This document shows positions 25,256-34,583 of a stretch of 51,875 bases of DNA, in pieces. The number at the start of each line of letters is the position of its first letter. Positions within the stretch are counted from its first letter, which is position 1. The position numbers were made by a program, and so were the translations under genes. The notes beneath the pieces were generated by a model. The model was not told the DNA's origin and ran no database searches. It saw nothing but the letters and a program-made list of their open reading frames with translations. This stretch comes from Rikenellaceae bacterium UBA1749 (lineage in GTDB: Bacteria; Bacteroidota; Bacteroidia; Bacteroidales; Rikenellaceae): positions 1 through 51,875 of the forward strand of contig DCHP01000001.1 in NCBI GenBank assembly GCA_002315675.1. The letters run 5' to 3'.

Positions 25256-26155
25256 CTATTTTTTCATGGCAGATCTCAGGCGGGCGCTGCGTGATCGGCT
25301 ATTTGTGCTGATTTCTTCAGAACCCGGAGTGATATCCCCAAAGACCTTGATAAATGGTGTATTTGAATTGCCAAAGAAATCTTTTTCAATTTTGCCCTCA
25401 ATATTTCCGCTTCTAAAGAAGTTTTTCACCATTCTGTCTTCCAGTGAGTGGTATGTGATTACAGACATGATTCCACCGCTCTTCAGTGATCTGGCCGCTC
25501 CTTTCAACATGCCTTCAAGAGCGCGCATTTCTCCGTTTACCTCAATTCTGATAGCCTGAAAAAGTTTTGCATAAAATTTTGATTGACCAGCTTTCGGAGT
25601 CGCATTCTCTACAGAAGATATAAGTTCGCCTACAGTCTCAATGGGACGGGCAGCTTCAATCAGTGTTGCAATATGATATGGTCTTTGCAGTTCACCCCAT
25701 GCGCCCAGAACCCTGGCAAGGTTTTCAACGTCATAGTCATTGACGACATTCAGGGCTGAAAATTTAGCAGACTGATTCATTCTCATGTCAAGTTTCACGT
25801 CATGTCTGAAAGAAAATCCCCTTTCCGGAGTGTCAAAGTGGTGTGATGAAACTCCTAAATCTGCAAGGATGCCATCGACCTGTTCTATTCCAAGTGTCTT
25901 TAAAATAGAGTGTATAAACCTGAAATTATTGTTGACAAGGAAGAAACGGTCATCATTTATATTGTTGGAAAGTGCATCGATATCCTGATCAAAAGATATA
26001 AGTTTTCCTTTCGGCCCAAGTCTTCTTAATATCTCTTTGGAATGACCGCCACCACCGAATGTTACATCAACATATACACCATCCTCTTTGATATTAAGAC
26101 GGTCAACACTTTCTTGTAATAGAACCGGAATATGGTAAGTACCTGTTTCTGTCAT
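25256..26155 (-). CDS. rsmH: 16S rRNA (cytosine-1402 N4) methyltransferase
   Basis: RsmH (MraW) methylates C1402 in the ribosomal P site using AdoMet. I chose the ATG at 26155 (299 residues, MTETGTYHIPVLLQESV), which overlaps the upstream stop codon in a TAATG. The longer reading from 26191 only adds residues inside the preceding gene. Motifs: VDVTFGGGGHSKEIL (AdoMet site), GILADLGVSSHHFD and FYAKLFQAIRIEVNGE; the end SRSRSARLRSA is typical. In many bacteria this gene is in the division and cell-wall cluster; here it follows a 7TM-HD protein instead. Confidence 0.95.
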   Translation of the reverse strand: MTETGTYHIPVLLQESVDRLNIKEDGVYVDVTFGGGGHSKEILRRLGPKGKLISFDQDIDALSNNINDDRFFLVNNNFRFIHSILKTLGIEQVDGILADLGVSSHHFDTPERGFSFRHDVKLDMRMNQSAKFSALNVVNDYDVENLARVLGAWGELQRPYHIATLIEAARPIETVGELISSVENATPKAGQSKFYAKLFQAIRIEVNGEMRALEGMLKGAARSLKSGGIMSVITYHSLEDRMVKNFFRSGNIEGKIEKDFFGNSNTPFIKVFGDITPGSEEISTNSRSRSARLRSAMKK

Positions 26156-28041
26156 TATTTCTGGTATGCAATTCTTACGTGATAAATACATTTGAGCTGG
26201 TCTTTCAGCATTTCCTTGATTCTTTTAACTTCTTCAAAAGTCAATTCGCTGTCACTTAGATGACCACTGCTGATGAACTTTCCTACAAGTCTTTCCACTA
26301 TGTCGTCAATTGATTGCTTGTCATACGAAGCCAATGATCTGGCCGCAGCTTCTATCGTGTCGCAAATCATGCAAATACATTCTTCCTTCGTCTGGGGGTT
26401 CTCTCCCGGATAACAGAACAAGGACTTGTCAACGTTTTCCTCTCCCTTAATCTCAACGGCCTTGTTGTAGAAATAAGATATGACGCTGTTGCCATGATGT
26501 GTTGCTATGAATCTGACTATACATTCAGGTAATCCATGCTCATTTGCGATTTCAACACCATTGCTTACATGTGACTTGATTATTTCACAACTTTCCTCCG
26601 GTGTACATTCATCATGAGGATTAGAACCGCTCGAATTTTCAATATAGAATGTAGGATTCTTCATTTTGCCGATATCATGATACAATGCTCCGCAACGTGC
26701 AAGAAGTGGATTGGCTCCTACAAGTTTGGCAGCTGCTTCAGCAAGGTTGGCAACCTGGACAGAATGCTGGAAAGTCCCGGGAGCAAGATGGGACAATTCC
26801 AGCAGTAGTGGCTGGTTTGTATCTGAATTTTCAAACAGTGTTACATTGGAAACGAATTTGAAGATCTTTTCGATTATATAAATCAATTGATATAGTCCCA
26901 GCAACAATATGTTGCTTATAAAAAATACAGCAATTCTTTTCAACGAACTTGTACTAATGACAGAGTATCCTTCTATCAGTTGAAAAGACTCTGATGTAAT
27001 GATCTGTAAAATAAAAACCACAGCAACTGCCTTGAATAATTCGTGTCTATGGTAGAAGTTCTGAAGAAGCAAAATTGCTGACATTCCGGCCAGAACGTTT
27101 ACTGTAAAATATTCAAACGGGAATTGCGTAAACAATGCTGCAAGTATGGAAATAGTAATATTTCCTACAATTGCAGTCCGAGTATTGAAAAGTACAAGGA
27201 ATAGAATAGGGATTATTGAAATAGGAATAACATATGGCTGAGTATATCCGAGCTTGAAAAGCAAGGCAATCATGGCCAGCATAACTACATATGACCCCAT
27301 AATAAATGCGAATTTCTTGAAATCAAGCTTCTGTATCTTGTGGGTCTCGAAAAATGCAAAATTCAAGGTAAGGGTCAATGTAACTATGATTATTCTTCCC
27401 AGGGCAATCAGCAGCCACCAGGCATCTGTTCCCATCCTCAGTTTATATTCCTTCAGATAGGAATCTATCCTAAGTTGCGTGCCTGCATCTATGAGTTGAC
27501 CTTCAGAAACGATGATGTTTCCTTCATTGATAAGTCCGCTTGTCGTGGAAATTTTTTTCTGAAGTGAAGCTATGTCAAGATTACTGAGCTTCTCGTTGTA
27601 TCTAAGGCTTGGCGTGATACTTTCAGTAACACCTTCCTTTGTCAGGATGTTTTCTGCCTCTGAAACCGTAACAACATTTGACAGGCTTTTATGAATCATT
27701 GATGCGCCATCAGCAATTCTAATTGCTCCGGATTTAATGCTGATAGCGTCGGCATCGCTGATAATGCCTGAAAGAAACAGCCTTAGATGGGTTGTGTCTG
27801 TGATACTTTCAATGTCACTTGTATCAATGGAATAGATTGGTTCAAATGAGGATTCGACCAATTTCTTATCTTCTTCCAGCTGTTCGGATGACTTCAAGAG
27901 TGGAATATCAAATGGAGCGACCAAGGTGGGCTCCTTCCATGTTCCACCTTTTGTTACAAACATCTCTACTATGACCCCTTTAGGTGTCAGGATAATAATC
28001 AGTAGAATCGAAAGTAAAGAAAACAGAATCTTCTTTTTCAT
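26155..28041 (-). CDS. 7TM-HD family membrane phosphodiesterase (PgpH-like)
   Basis: The 628-residue protein has an N-terminal signal-anchor helix and an extracytoplasmic 7TMR-HD-type domain (about residues 30-205, including SSFEPIYSID). About seven membrane helices follow (residues about 208-400). The cytoplasmic HD domain has PGTFQHSVQVANLAEAAA, ALYHDIGKM, NPHDECTPEES and FIATHHGN, supplying the expected metal ligands. Proteins of this architecture (Listeria PgpH) hydrolyse cyclic di-AMP, which is the likely substrate here. Translation of rsmH is coupled to it by a one-base stop/start overlap. Confidence 0.88.
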   Translation of the reverse strand: MKKKILFSLLSILLIIILTPKGVIVEMFVTKGGTWKEPTLVAPFDIPLLKSSEQLEEDKKLVESSFEPIYSIDTSDIESITDTTHLRLFLSGIISDADAISIKSGAIRIADGASMIHKSLSNVVTVSEAENILTKEGVTESITPSLRYNEKLSNLDIASLQKKISTTSGLINEGNIIVSEGQLIDAGTQLRIDSYLKEYKLRMGTDAWWLLIALGRIIIVTLTLTLNFAFFETHKIQKLDFKKFAFIMGSYVVMLAMIALLFKLGYTQPYVIPISIIPILFLVLFNTRTAIVGNITISILAALFTQFPFEYFTVNVLAGMSAILLLQNFYHRHELFKAVAVVFILQIITSESFQLIEGYSVISTSSLKRIAVFFISNILLLGLYQLIYIIEKIFKFVSNVTLFENSDTNQPLLLELSHLAPGTFQHSVQVANLAEAAAKLVGANPLLARCGALYHDIGKMKNPTFYIENSSGSNPHDECTPEESCEIIKSHVSNGVEIANEHGLPECIVRFIATHHGNSVISYFYNKAVEIKGEENVDKSLFCYPGENPQTKEECICMICDTIEAAARSLASYDKQSIDDIVERLVGKFISSGHLSDSELTFEEVKRIKEMLKDQLKCIYHVRIAYQK

Positions 28042-28125
28042 GCCAGCACTATTTTTTTTGATGACCGGAAACGTATATTTACTTACAATGTCTGTTTCTT
28101 CAATGTCTATAGTTCTGTTGCTGAA

Positions 28126-30303
28126 CTATTTGGCATTTAGAACAAGTGTGTTGAATTTCTCCATATCCTCGTATGTGAAATATGGAAGATTATATGGCTT
28201 CCCATCAAGTGAAGCAGATTTGTGATAATAATTATCGCTATCAAACCCGTTTGCAATTATTGTGAACTTGTGATTATTCCCCAGGTTGATAGTTACCTTG
28301 TCAAATAGTGGAGAGGAAATGTAGAATTTACCATCCCAAGGATTAGGCTGGTAGAATCCCATTGCATTGAGAACATACCATGCAGACATCTGACCGCAGT
28401 CTTCATTGCCTGGCTGTCCGTCAGGAAGAGAAGTGTATAATTCTGTTGTAATATACCTTGCAAGTTTTGCTGTCTTTTCAGGTTTACCCATGAAACAGTA
28501 TGCAAAAATTGTAGAATGGGATGGTTCGTTTCCATGTGCGTATTGTCCAATCATACCTGATATATCTGCGGATGCATTTTCGGCAGGGATATATGGTACT
28601 GTAAACAGACTGTCGAGTTTGGACTCGGCATCTTCTGTACTTGGGAACAATGATATAAGTCCTTCAAAATCGCAAGGGACAAACCATGTATATTGCCATC
28701 CATTTCCTTCGCAATAGTCATCCTGATTGTGCTTTGAATATGTTGGGTCAAAAGGGGTTCTACGGGTATTCTTGTCAGTAAGAGCCTTCATGAACCTGTC
28801 TCCTGGGTCAAAGTATTGCTTGTAGCTTTTACTTCTTTCAAGAAAAACCCCTGCATCTTCTTCGTAGCCAAGTTTATCTGCAACGGCAGCAATAGCTGCA
28901 TCTGAGACACAATATTCAAGTGCTCTGGCAACGCTTTCATACATGCTGTCTGCAGGCAGATAACCTATGGTTCTAAGGTATTCAAGACCTCGATAATCAA
29001 GATCTGCATATGAACGCATTGCTTTGTACGCCCTGTCGTAATCAAATCCCTTCATATCCTTCATGATGGCATCTGCTATTATCTGTACGGAACTGACTCC
29101 AGGCATGCAATAGGTCTCATTTCCTGATAAATGCCAGACAGGAAGAGAACCCTGCTGATCATAGATGTTTAGCATGGAATTTACTATTGAAGGAACGTCA
29201 TCCTTGTTAATAATAGTATACAGCGGATTTTGAGCGCGGTATGTATCCCATAGAGACATAATTGTTAACTGTGGCTCGTCTGATTGGTGTATTTTCCCAT
29301 CAGCGCCTCTGTATCTGCCGTCAAAGTCAGAAAACAGGCAAGGGAAGAATCCTGTATGGAAGAGTGCTGTATAGAATATTTTAAGCTTTGTCGTATCATT
29401 GGATTGAACATCAATTTTTGCCAGATAATTGTTCCAGTATTTCTGTGCATTAGTTTTTACATCTTCAAATTGTCTGCCTCCTTCAATCTGTAGGTTATTT
29501 TCAGCACCTTTGATGTCAACTCCGGAAATTCCAACTTCAAGACAGACAGGTTTGTCTGTCTTCTCGAATTTTAATAGATAATAGCATGAATCAAAAATCT
29601 GTTTTACTTCACCTGTCTTATTGTCATATATGGTATCTCCCTGGTGTTCAATTGATTTAATGTCAGTATTAAAGTTCATTGAAAAATAGACTCGGTCATC
29701 CTCTGCCCAGCCAGTTGAGATTCTTGAACCAGATACAGTTCTTGATGAAGTCTGAATGAATTCACCTTCCTTGAATGCGTCCCAGCCGATACCCTGTTTT
29801 AAATTAATCAGTATTTGTGGTTCTTTATCTTCAGGGAAATAATATTCGTGGTATCCTACAGTCTTTGCTGAAGTCAGTCTTACTTTAACTCCATTGTCCA
29901 GTTTTACCTCATAGTATCCAGGTTCTGCAACTTCATTCTTATGTGAGTATGTAGTAAGATACTTTTCCTTGCAGGTCCAGTCATTGTTACCTGTCAATGG
30001 CATTACAATAACATCTCCTTTATCTCCAATTCCTGTTCCGCTTAAGTGAGTATGGGCAAATCCAATGACAGTAGTGTCTGAAATATGGTATCCGGAACAC
30101 CAGTCCCATCCTTGGGAAACATTTACAGGTCCAAGCTGAACCATTCCGTTGGGAACATTTGCTCCGACAAATACATGACCGTGACCGCCACTGCCTATAA
30201 GTGGGTCTACAAAACTTATGTAGTTTGTGCTCTGATTCTTGTTACATCCAACAAATGATATCAAGATGGATGTCAATACTAAAAATGAAGTTGCCTTTTT
30301 CAT
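28126..30303 (-). CDS. GH92 family alpha-mannosidase lipoprotein
   Basis: The 725-residue protein carries a lipobox (SFVGC, lipid Cys20) and the GH92 signatures: YISFVDPLIGSGGHGHVFVGA near the N-terminus, FAHTHLSGTG, and a late NEDCGQMSAWYV whose Glu (about residue 634) is the expected catalytic acid. GH92 enzymes are calcium-dependent exo-alpha-mannosidases acting on mannan or N-glycans, usually outside the cytoplasm. No SusC/SusD pair or regulator lies nearby, so it is not in a typical polysaccharide utilisation locus. It begins 21 bp after the ABC permease stop codon, possibly on the same transcript. Confidence 0.93.
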   Translation of the reverse strand: MKKATSFLVLTSILISFVGCNKNQSTNYISFVDPLIGSGGHGHVFVGANVPNGMVQLGPVNVSQGWDWCSGYHISDTTVIGFAHTHLSGTGIGDKGDVIVMPLTGNNDWTCKEKYLTTYSHKNEVAEPGYYEVKLDNGVKVRLTSAKTVGYHEYYFPEDKEPQILINLKQGIGWDAFKEGEFIQTSSRTVSGSRISTGWAEDDRVYFSMNFNTDIKSIEHQGDTIYDNKTGEVKQIFDSCYYLLKFEKTDKPVCLEVGISGVDIKGAENNLQIEGGRQFEDVKTNAQKYWNNYLAKIDVQSNDTTKLKIFYTALFHTGFFPCLFSDFDGRYRGADGKIHQSDEPQLTIMSLWDTYRAQNPLYTIINKDDVPSIVNSMLNIYDQQGSLPVWHLSGNETYCMPGVSSVQIIADAIMKDMKGFDYDRAYKAMRSYADLDYRGLEYLRTIGYLPADSMYESVARALEYCVSDAAIAAVADKLGYEEDAGVFLERSKSYKQYFDPGDRFMKALTDKNTRRTPFDPTYSKHNQDDYCEGNGWQYTWFVPCDFEGLISLFPSTEDAESKLDSLFTVPYIPAENASADISGMIGQYAHGNEPSHSTIFAYCFMGKPEKTAKLARYITTELYTSLPDGQPGNEDCGQMSAWYVLNAMGFYQPNPWDGKFYISSPLFDKVTINLGNNHKFTIIANGFDSDNYYHKSASLDGKPYNLPYFTYEDMEKFNTLVLNAK

Positions 30304-30324
30304 ACTTATTGATATGTGCAGTTG

Positions 30325-31584
30325 TTATATATTATTATAAATTGCTTGTACAGGTTCCATTCTGGCGGCACTCCATGCAGGGAAAATACCTGAAATGGCT
30401 CCCACCAATGTTGAAATTACCAATCCTATTGTAATATTGCCGATTGTCAGCAATAATTCGAATTCATAGATATGTGAGACAATGAATGCCCCTATCCATA
30501 TCAGTATCAGTCCGACAATACCTCCTGCAAGGGAAAGTAGTATTGCCTCGAAAATAAACTGTGCCAGGATGGTATAGCGTTTAGCTCCAAGTGCTTTCAT
30601 GATTCCTATCTGGGATGTCCTCTCCTTGACAGTGACGAACATGATGTTGGCTACCCCAAATCCACCTACAAGTATGGAAAAGATGCCGATGATACTACCA
30701 ACCAGTGTCAATGTATTGAATAGCCCTTCAAGTTGATTGTTGATGGCACTTATTTCATTGACAGAGAATGAATTCTCGGCTTCAGGCTGAATTCTTCGAA
30801 TCTTTCTCATGTTCATGGCAATTTCACTCTTGTAATTGTCAAAGTTTATATTTTCCCAGCACTTCATTGCGATTTCAGGATCAGACCATCTCATATTGAC
30901 AAACTGAGTTGAAAAACTGAAAGGAAGAATCATGGTTTCATCATGAGACTCACCGAACATACTCTCTCCCTCTTTCTTCATTATTCCTATAATCTGAACC
31001 TTTGTCCGTCCAACCTTCATAGTTTTCCCAATAGGATCCTCTCCCTCAAACAGATTCTGGGCAATAGTTGCTCCTATGATTCCGACTGCCTGACCGGACG
31101 ACACTTCATAAGGTGTAAAATATCTGCCAGATTCAATCTCAATATTTCCTATCTTGTCAAAGTCATATGTAGCACCAGTTATTGAAATGTCATCCATAGA
31201 GGATTTGTTGTAGGAAATTGAACGATTGAATGATAATTGCATGCAGGAGTACTCTGTGTCTTTTTCCATCAGTGATAGCAGTTGCACATACTCCTGATAG
31301 CGAAGATATGGTCTGTTCATATATTTCCACCATTGAAATTCTCCACCACCTGATTCACTCTCAGGATCCCATGGCCATTTCGAAATATAGGCGGTATTAT
31401 TGCCCAGGGATTCGATACTCTTACGTATGGCATATGCCATGGAATCAATACCGGTGAATACAGATATGATTGCGAAAATACCTATGGTAATGCCAAGAAG
31501 AGATAAAAATGTCCTGGTTTTATTGACTTTAAAACTCTGAAGGGCAAAGACCAGACTCTCGTATAATTGTCGAAGAATGAACAT
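30325..31584 (-). CDS. MacB/FtsX-type ABC transporter permease
   Basis: I chose the ATG at 31584 (419 residues); ten extra residues from 31614 would overlap a probable promoter. There is an N-terminal helix (RTFLSLLGITIGIFAIISVF), a periplasmic MacB_PCD domain (about residues 40-275), and a C-terminal FtsX domain with three helices (VGSIIGIFSILVGGFGVANIMF, ILLSLAGGIVGLI, LVGAISGIFPAWSAARM). No ATP-binding subunit is encoded next to it. The divergent tolC- and macA-like genes suggest a tripartite exporter, with the ATPase supplied from elsewhere. Confidence 0.9.
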   Translation of the reverse strand: MFILRQLYESLVFALQSFKVNKTRTFLSLLGITIGIFAIISVFTGIDSMAYAIRKSIESLGNNTAYISKWPWDPESESGGGEFQWWKYMNRPYLRYQEYVQLLSLMEKDTEYSCMQLSFNRSISYNKSSMDDISITGATYDFDKIGNIEIESGRYFTPYEVSSGQAVGIIGATIAQNLFEGEDPIGKTMKVGRTKVQIIGIMKKEGESMFGESHDETMILPFSFSTQFVNMRWSDPEIAMKCWENINFDNYKSEIAMNMRKIRRIQPEAENSFSVNEISAINNQLEGLFNTLTLVGSIIGIFSILVGGFGVANIMFVTVKERTSQIGIMKALGAKRYTILAQFIFEAILLSLAGGIVGLILIWIGAFIVSHIYEFELLLTIGNITIGLVISTLVGAISGIFPAWSAARMEPVQAIYNNI

Positions 31585-31603
31585 GACTTTCCATTGCAAT
31601 ACA

Positions 31604-31611
31604 CAAAGATA
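31604..31611 (-). promoter_or_regulatory. Possible -7 box for the ABC permease gene
   Basis: On the minus strand this reads TATCTTTG, a match to TAnnTTTG, 20 bp ahead of the chosen start codon. No clear -33 box is seen. Its position argues against the longer reading of the permease. Confidence 0.4.
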
Positions 31612-31639
31612 CATTTTTATTTTTTGTTATTTTGAATTA

Positions 31640-31739
31640 TGAGTCTACTTGAAAAAGTTTCTTTTATCATTTTTACCACTATTACAGGTCTCTGAAATTG
31701 GGGCGTTTCTCAATATTTGGACTTTTTCAAGTGTGCTCA
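31640..31739 (-). repeat. Inverted-end dispersed repeat, copy C
   Basis: Copy C is inverted relative to A, B and D. It reads TGAGTCTACTTGAAAAAG, then TTTTTACC, ACAGGTCTCTG, ATTGGGGCGTTTCTCAAT, and ends CTTTTTCAAGTGTGCTCA. A 22 bp stretch at its right end (31719-31740) is identical to the reverse complement of 43185-43206 in copy D. Confidence 0.8.
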
Positions 31740-31876
31740 ATTATTAACTTTTGACAAATAGGTAAGTTTATTCACGGACTGCCGATGGTTATGACGTGTA
31801 TATATGTCAAGCAAAAGCCGTGCTGATTGCCCGGGCGGTCATCGGATATACGTATAGTCCCGCTATAAAATTTTTT

Positions 31877-31910
31877 ATTGCAAATTGATAGAAATAAGTT
31901 GCTAACTTTG
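31877..31910 (+). promoter_or_regulatory. Promoter of the tolC-like exporter operon
   Basis: A TAACTTTG -7 box at 31903-31910 lies 21 bp before the tolC-like start. ATTG at 31877-31880 is a weak -33 box at 22 bp spacing. The short leader contains the palindrome ATTGATCAAT (31918-31927). Confidence 0.55.
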
Positions 31911-31931
31911 TAGGTCTATTGATCAATTGAT

Positions 31932-33272
31932 ATGAAACACAAATCGATACTTATTCTGTTAATGCTTGCTTTGTCTTGTGCGCCAGTTTATGCGCAGAAG
32001 CAATGGTCCATTGAAGAGTGTATTCAATGGGCAATTGACCATAATATACGAATCAAGCAATCTCAGGTTAGAGTCGACGAAGGCATTATTAACAGGCAGG
32101 GGGCGAAATGGGCCTATGTTCCATCGTTGAATGCCAACACTGGATATAATGTGAATGCCGGCCGTTCATTGGACCAGACAACATACAGCTATACGACAAA
32201 GACTGCTCAGGGTAATTCTTCAAGTGTTTCAATGGGGACACAGGTTTTTGCCGGGATGAAGAAAATGTACAATCTACAGAAGGCAAATCTTGACCTGGAT
32301 GCTTTGATAGCTCAGAAGGAAGATCTTCAGATGGATATTACAATACAGGTTGCAGCTTCGTACCTGCAGGTGCTTTTCAACAAGGAACAGATAAAGAATT
32401 CAGAGGCTCAACTTGAAACTACAAAATCTCAGTTTGAACAGATAAAGCAGATGGTAGATGCTGGAGCCCAGCCTCTTAGTGCCCAGCTTGAGATTGAGGC
32501 GCAGATTGCATCAGAGGAATACAATCTTGTTTCCTATAAGAATACACTTGCAACAAATACACTTACTCTTAAACAACTTCTTGAATTGCCATATGGGGAA
32601 GAATTCGATATTTTGGTCCCTGATATATCAAATCTTGATGAATACACCATATCATCCGTTGATGAGGTAAATGATGCTGCTCAGATTCTTCCAACAATAC
32701 GTGCTGCGGAATATCAGTTGAAATCAGCTGAAAAATCCTTTATGATTGCCAAAGCCGGTCTTTATCCGACAATCTCGTTTTCCGCCAGCTATGGATCCTC
32801 ATGGAATAGTACCAGGTTGAAACAGACTTCATCAGGAACTACTTCATATTCTTTCTGGGACCAGTACAAGGACAATGCTTCCGGAGGCTTCGGTTTTACG
32901 ATGAGTATCCCTATACTGAATACGTTTTCACAAAGGCGTAATGTCCAGCTTTCCAGGTGGGGAATAGTGGATGCTAATCTTTCTTTGTATTCATCAAAGA
33001 ATGAATTGTACAAAGAGATTCAGCAGGCATATACTGATGCCGTAGGAGCATTGGAACAGTACCATTCAGCCGAAAAGTCCGTTGCCAGTCTGTCAACGGC
33101 ATTTGATATTACATCAAAGAAGTTTTCAGTCGGCTCAGCTACATCAACTGATTATATCCAGTCAAAGAATATCCTGACAAATGCTGAAAATACATTGATA
33201 CAGGCTAAGTACACTTTTCTGTTCAGAACAAAGATCCTGAACTATTATAAAGGCGAACCAATAACATTCTAA
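31932..33272 (+). CDS. TolC-family outer membrane efflux protein
   Basis: The 446-residue protein has a signal peptide (cleavage near PVYAQ). It contains the duplicated outer-membrane-efflux-protein repeat: WSIEECIQWAIDHN starts the first half, and long helical hairpins (KEQIKNSEAQLETTKSQFEQIK, ENTLIQAKYTFLFRTKIL) form the periplasmic tunnel. TolC proteins form the exit duct of tripartite exporters. The adaptor gene follows 8 bp downstream, and a permease gene is divergent. Confidence 0.92.
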   Translation: MKHKSILILLMLALSCAPVYAQKQWSIEECIQWAIDHNIRIKQSQVRVDEGIINRQGAKWAYVPSLNANTGYNVNAGRSLDQTTYSYTTKTAQGNSSSVSMGTQVFAGMKKMYNLQKANLDLDALIAQKEDLQMDITIQVAASYLQVLFNKEQIKNSEAQLETTKSQFEQIKQMVDAGAQPLSAQLEIEAQIASEEYNLVSYKNTLATNTLTLKQLLELPYGEEFDILVPDISNLDEYTISSVDEVNDAAQILPTIRAAEYQLKSAEKSFMIAKAGLYPTISFSASYGSSWNSTRLKQTSSGTTSYSFWDQYKDNASGGFGFTMSIPILNTFSQRRNVQLSRWGIVDANLSLYSSKNELYKEIQQAYTDAVGALEQYHSAEKSVASLSTAFDITSKKFSVGSATSTDYIQSKNILTNAENTLIQAKYTFLFRTKILNYYKGEPITF

Positions 33273-33280
33273 TTTTACAT

Positions 33281-34573
33281 ATGAACTCTAAGAGGAAAAA
33301 GAAAAGCATCATAATCTGGTCGGTAATAGTATTGGCTGGTGCTGCGTTTGCGCTATCAAAAACAGTTTTTGCTCCTGAAAACCTTCAGGATGTGACAGTC
33401 GAGACTCCTAAAGTAAGAGATGTTACGGAAATAATTACAGCAAATGGAAAGATTCAACCTGAAGTTGAAGTAAAAATAAGCCCTGAAGTTTCTGGCGAAA
33501 TTGTAGAATTGACTATAAAGGAAGGTGACTGGGTAAATAAAGGTGATCTTCTGGTTAGAATCCGCCCTGATACATATTTATCGGCAAAAGAGAGTGCGGA
33601 GGCTATGCTGAAAGCTTCTGAGGCAAATTATCAGCAGACTCAGGCGACCTATCGTTTGGCAGAGCAGACATTTCAGAGACAGAAAAAATTGTATGACGGA
33701 AATGCCATATCAAAAGCTGAATATGAATCGGCAGAAGCTTCATTGAAGCAGGCAGAGGCTCAGATCCGTTCATCTGAAGCAAATATAGAGTCATCCAGGG
33801 CTAAACTGAAGCAGGCAGAAGAGGATCTTCTAAAAACTACAATATATGCTCCAAGTAATGGTACAATAAATTCGTTAAGCGTTGAACTTGGAGAACGAGT
33901 AGTAGGTACTGCGACCATGGCTGGTACTGACATGTTGTCTGTCGCAGATCTGAGCTATATGGAAGTCAGGGCTGATGTTAATGAAAACGATATAGTAAGG
34001 GTTCAGTTGGGCGATAGCGCTTATCTGGAAGTTGATGCATACTTGGGTAGGAAATTTAAGGGTATTGTAACAAGAATTGCAAACTCAACATCTTCAAAAA
34101 CTACAACCACATCGACAGACCAGGTTACTACCTATGAAGTCAGAATAAAGATACTGCCTGAAAGTTATGCTGACCTGGAAAGAGAAGGGGTTCCCTCTCC
34201 ATTCCGTCCAAGTATGAGTGCGACGGTGGAAATTATGACAGATAATGCTACCGCATTGTCGATTCCTATTCAGTGTATCACTACAAGGGCAAATCAGCAG
34301 GGTGGTAAATCTCAGGTTGCTTTTGTCTATGATGCGGACTCTTCCATTGTCCATCAGGTTAAGGTTGAAACAGGAATTCAGGATAAAAACTATATAATAG
34401 TAAAATCAGGGATAGATGAGAATATGTCTGTTGTCACAGCTCCTTTTATTGCAATATCCAAGGAACTCGTGGATGGTCAAAAGGTTGTCCTGACTTCAGA
34501 ACTTGGTCCTAATTCCGTTAGAAAGGAACAGTCTACGGATAATACATCCATGGGTGGCCCTCCAAGACATTAA
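33281..34573 (+). CDS. MacA/HlyD-type periplasmic adaptor (membrane fusion protein)
   Basis: The 430-residue protein has one N-terminal anchor helix (SIIIWSVIVLAGAAFAL). A split lipoyl (biotinyl-like) domain follows (SPEVSGEIVELTIKEGDWV, then LLKTTIYAPSNGTINSL), interrupted by a long coiled-coil hairpin rich in Ala, Glu and Gln (about residues 105-185). The C-terminal half is beta-barrel-like. It would bridge an inner-membrane permease to the TolC-like protein encoded just upstream. The tsaB gene begins 10 bp later and may be co-transcribed although functionally unrelated. Confidence 0.91.
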   Translation: MNSKRKKKSIIIWSVIVLAGAAFALSKTVFAPENLQDVTVETPKVRDVTEIITANGKIQPEVEVKISPEVSGEIVELTIKEGDWVNKGDLLVRIRPDTYLSAKESAEAMLKASEANYQQTQATYRLAEQTFQRQKKLYDGNAISKAEYESAEASLKQAEAQIRSSEANIESSRAKLKQAEEDLLKTTIYAPSNGTINSLSVELGERVVGTATMAGTDMLSVADLSYMEVRADVNENDIVRVQLGDSAYLEVDAYLGRKFKGIVTRIANSTSSKTTTTSTDQVTTYEVRIKILPESYADLEREGVPSPFRPSMSATVEIMTDNATALSIPIQCITTRANQQGGKSQVAFVYDADSSIVHQVKVETGIQDKNYIIVKSGIDENMSVVTAPFIAISKELVDGQKVVLTSELGPNSVRKEQSTDNTSMGGPPRH

Positions 34574-34583
34574 TAGAAAACCT

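Larger units (their letters stand above)
31585..31931. other. 347 bp divergent promoter region
   Basis: This gap separates the ABC permease gene (minus) from the tolC-like gene (plus). It holds candidate -7 boxes for each direction and repeat copy C (31640-31739). A more GC-rich stretch at about 31775-31862 has partial inverted symmetry (CCGATG near its left end, CATCGG near its right) and a central GCCCGGGC palindrome. I see no coding potential. Confidence 0.6.

Noticed and set aside
25071..25559. 162-codon open frame on the plus strand
   Set aside because: It runs antisense through the rsmH coding end and repeat copy B, has no family-like features, and the opposite frame is a clear RsmH.
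31775..31862. GC-rich partly symmetric stretch as a structured RNA
   Set aside because: The inverted matches (CCGATG/CATCGG) are short and interrupted, and no known leader RNA is recognised.
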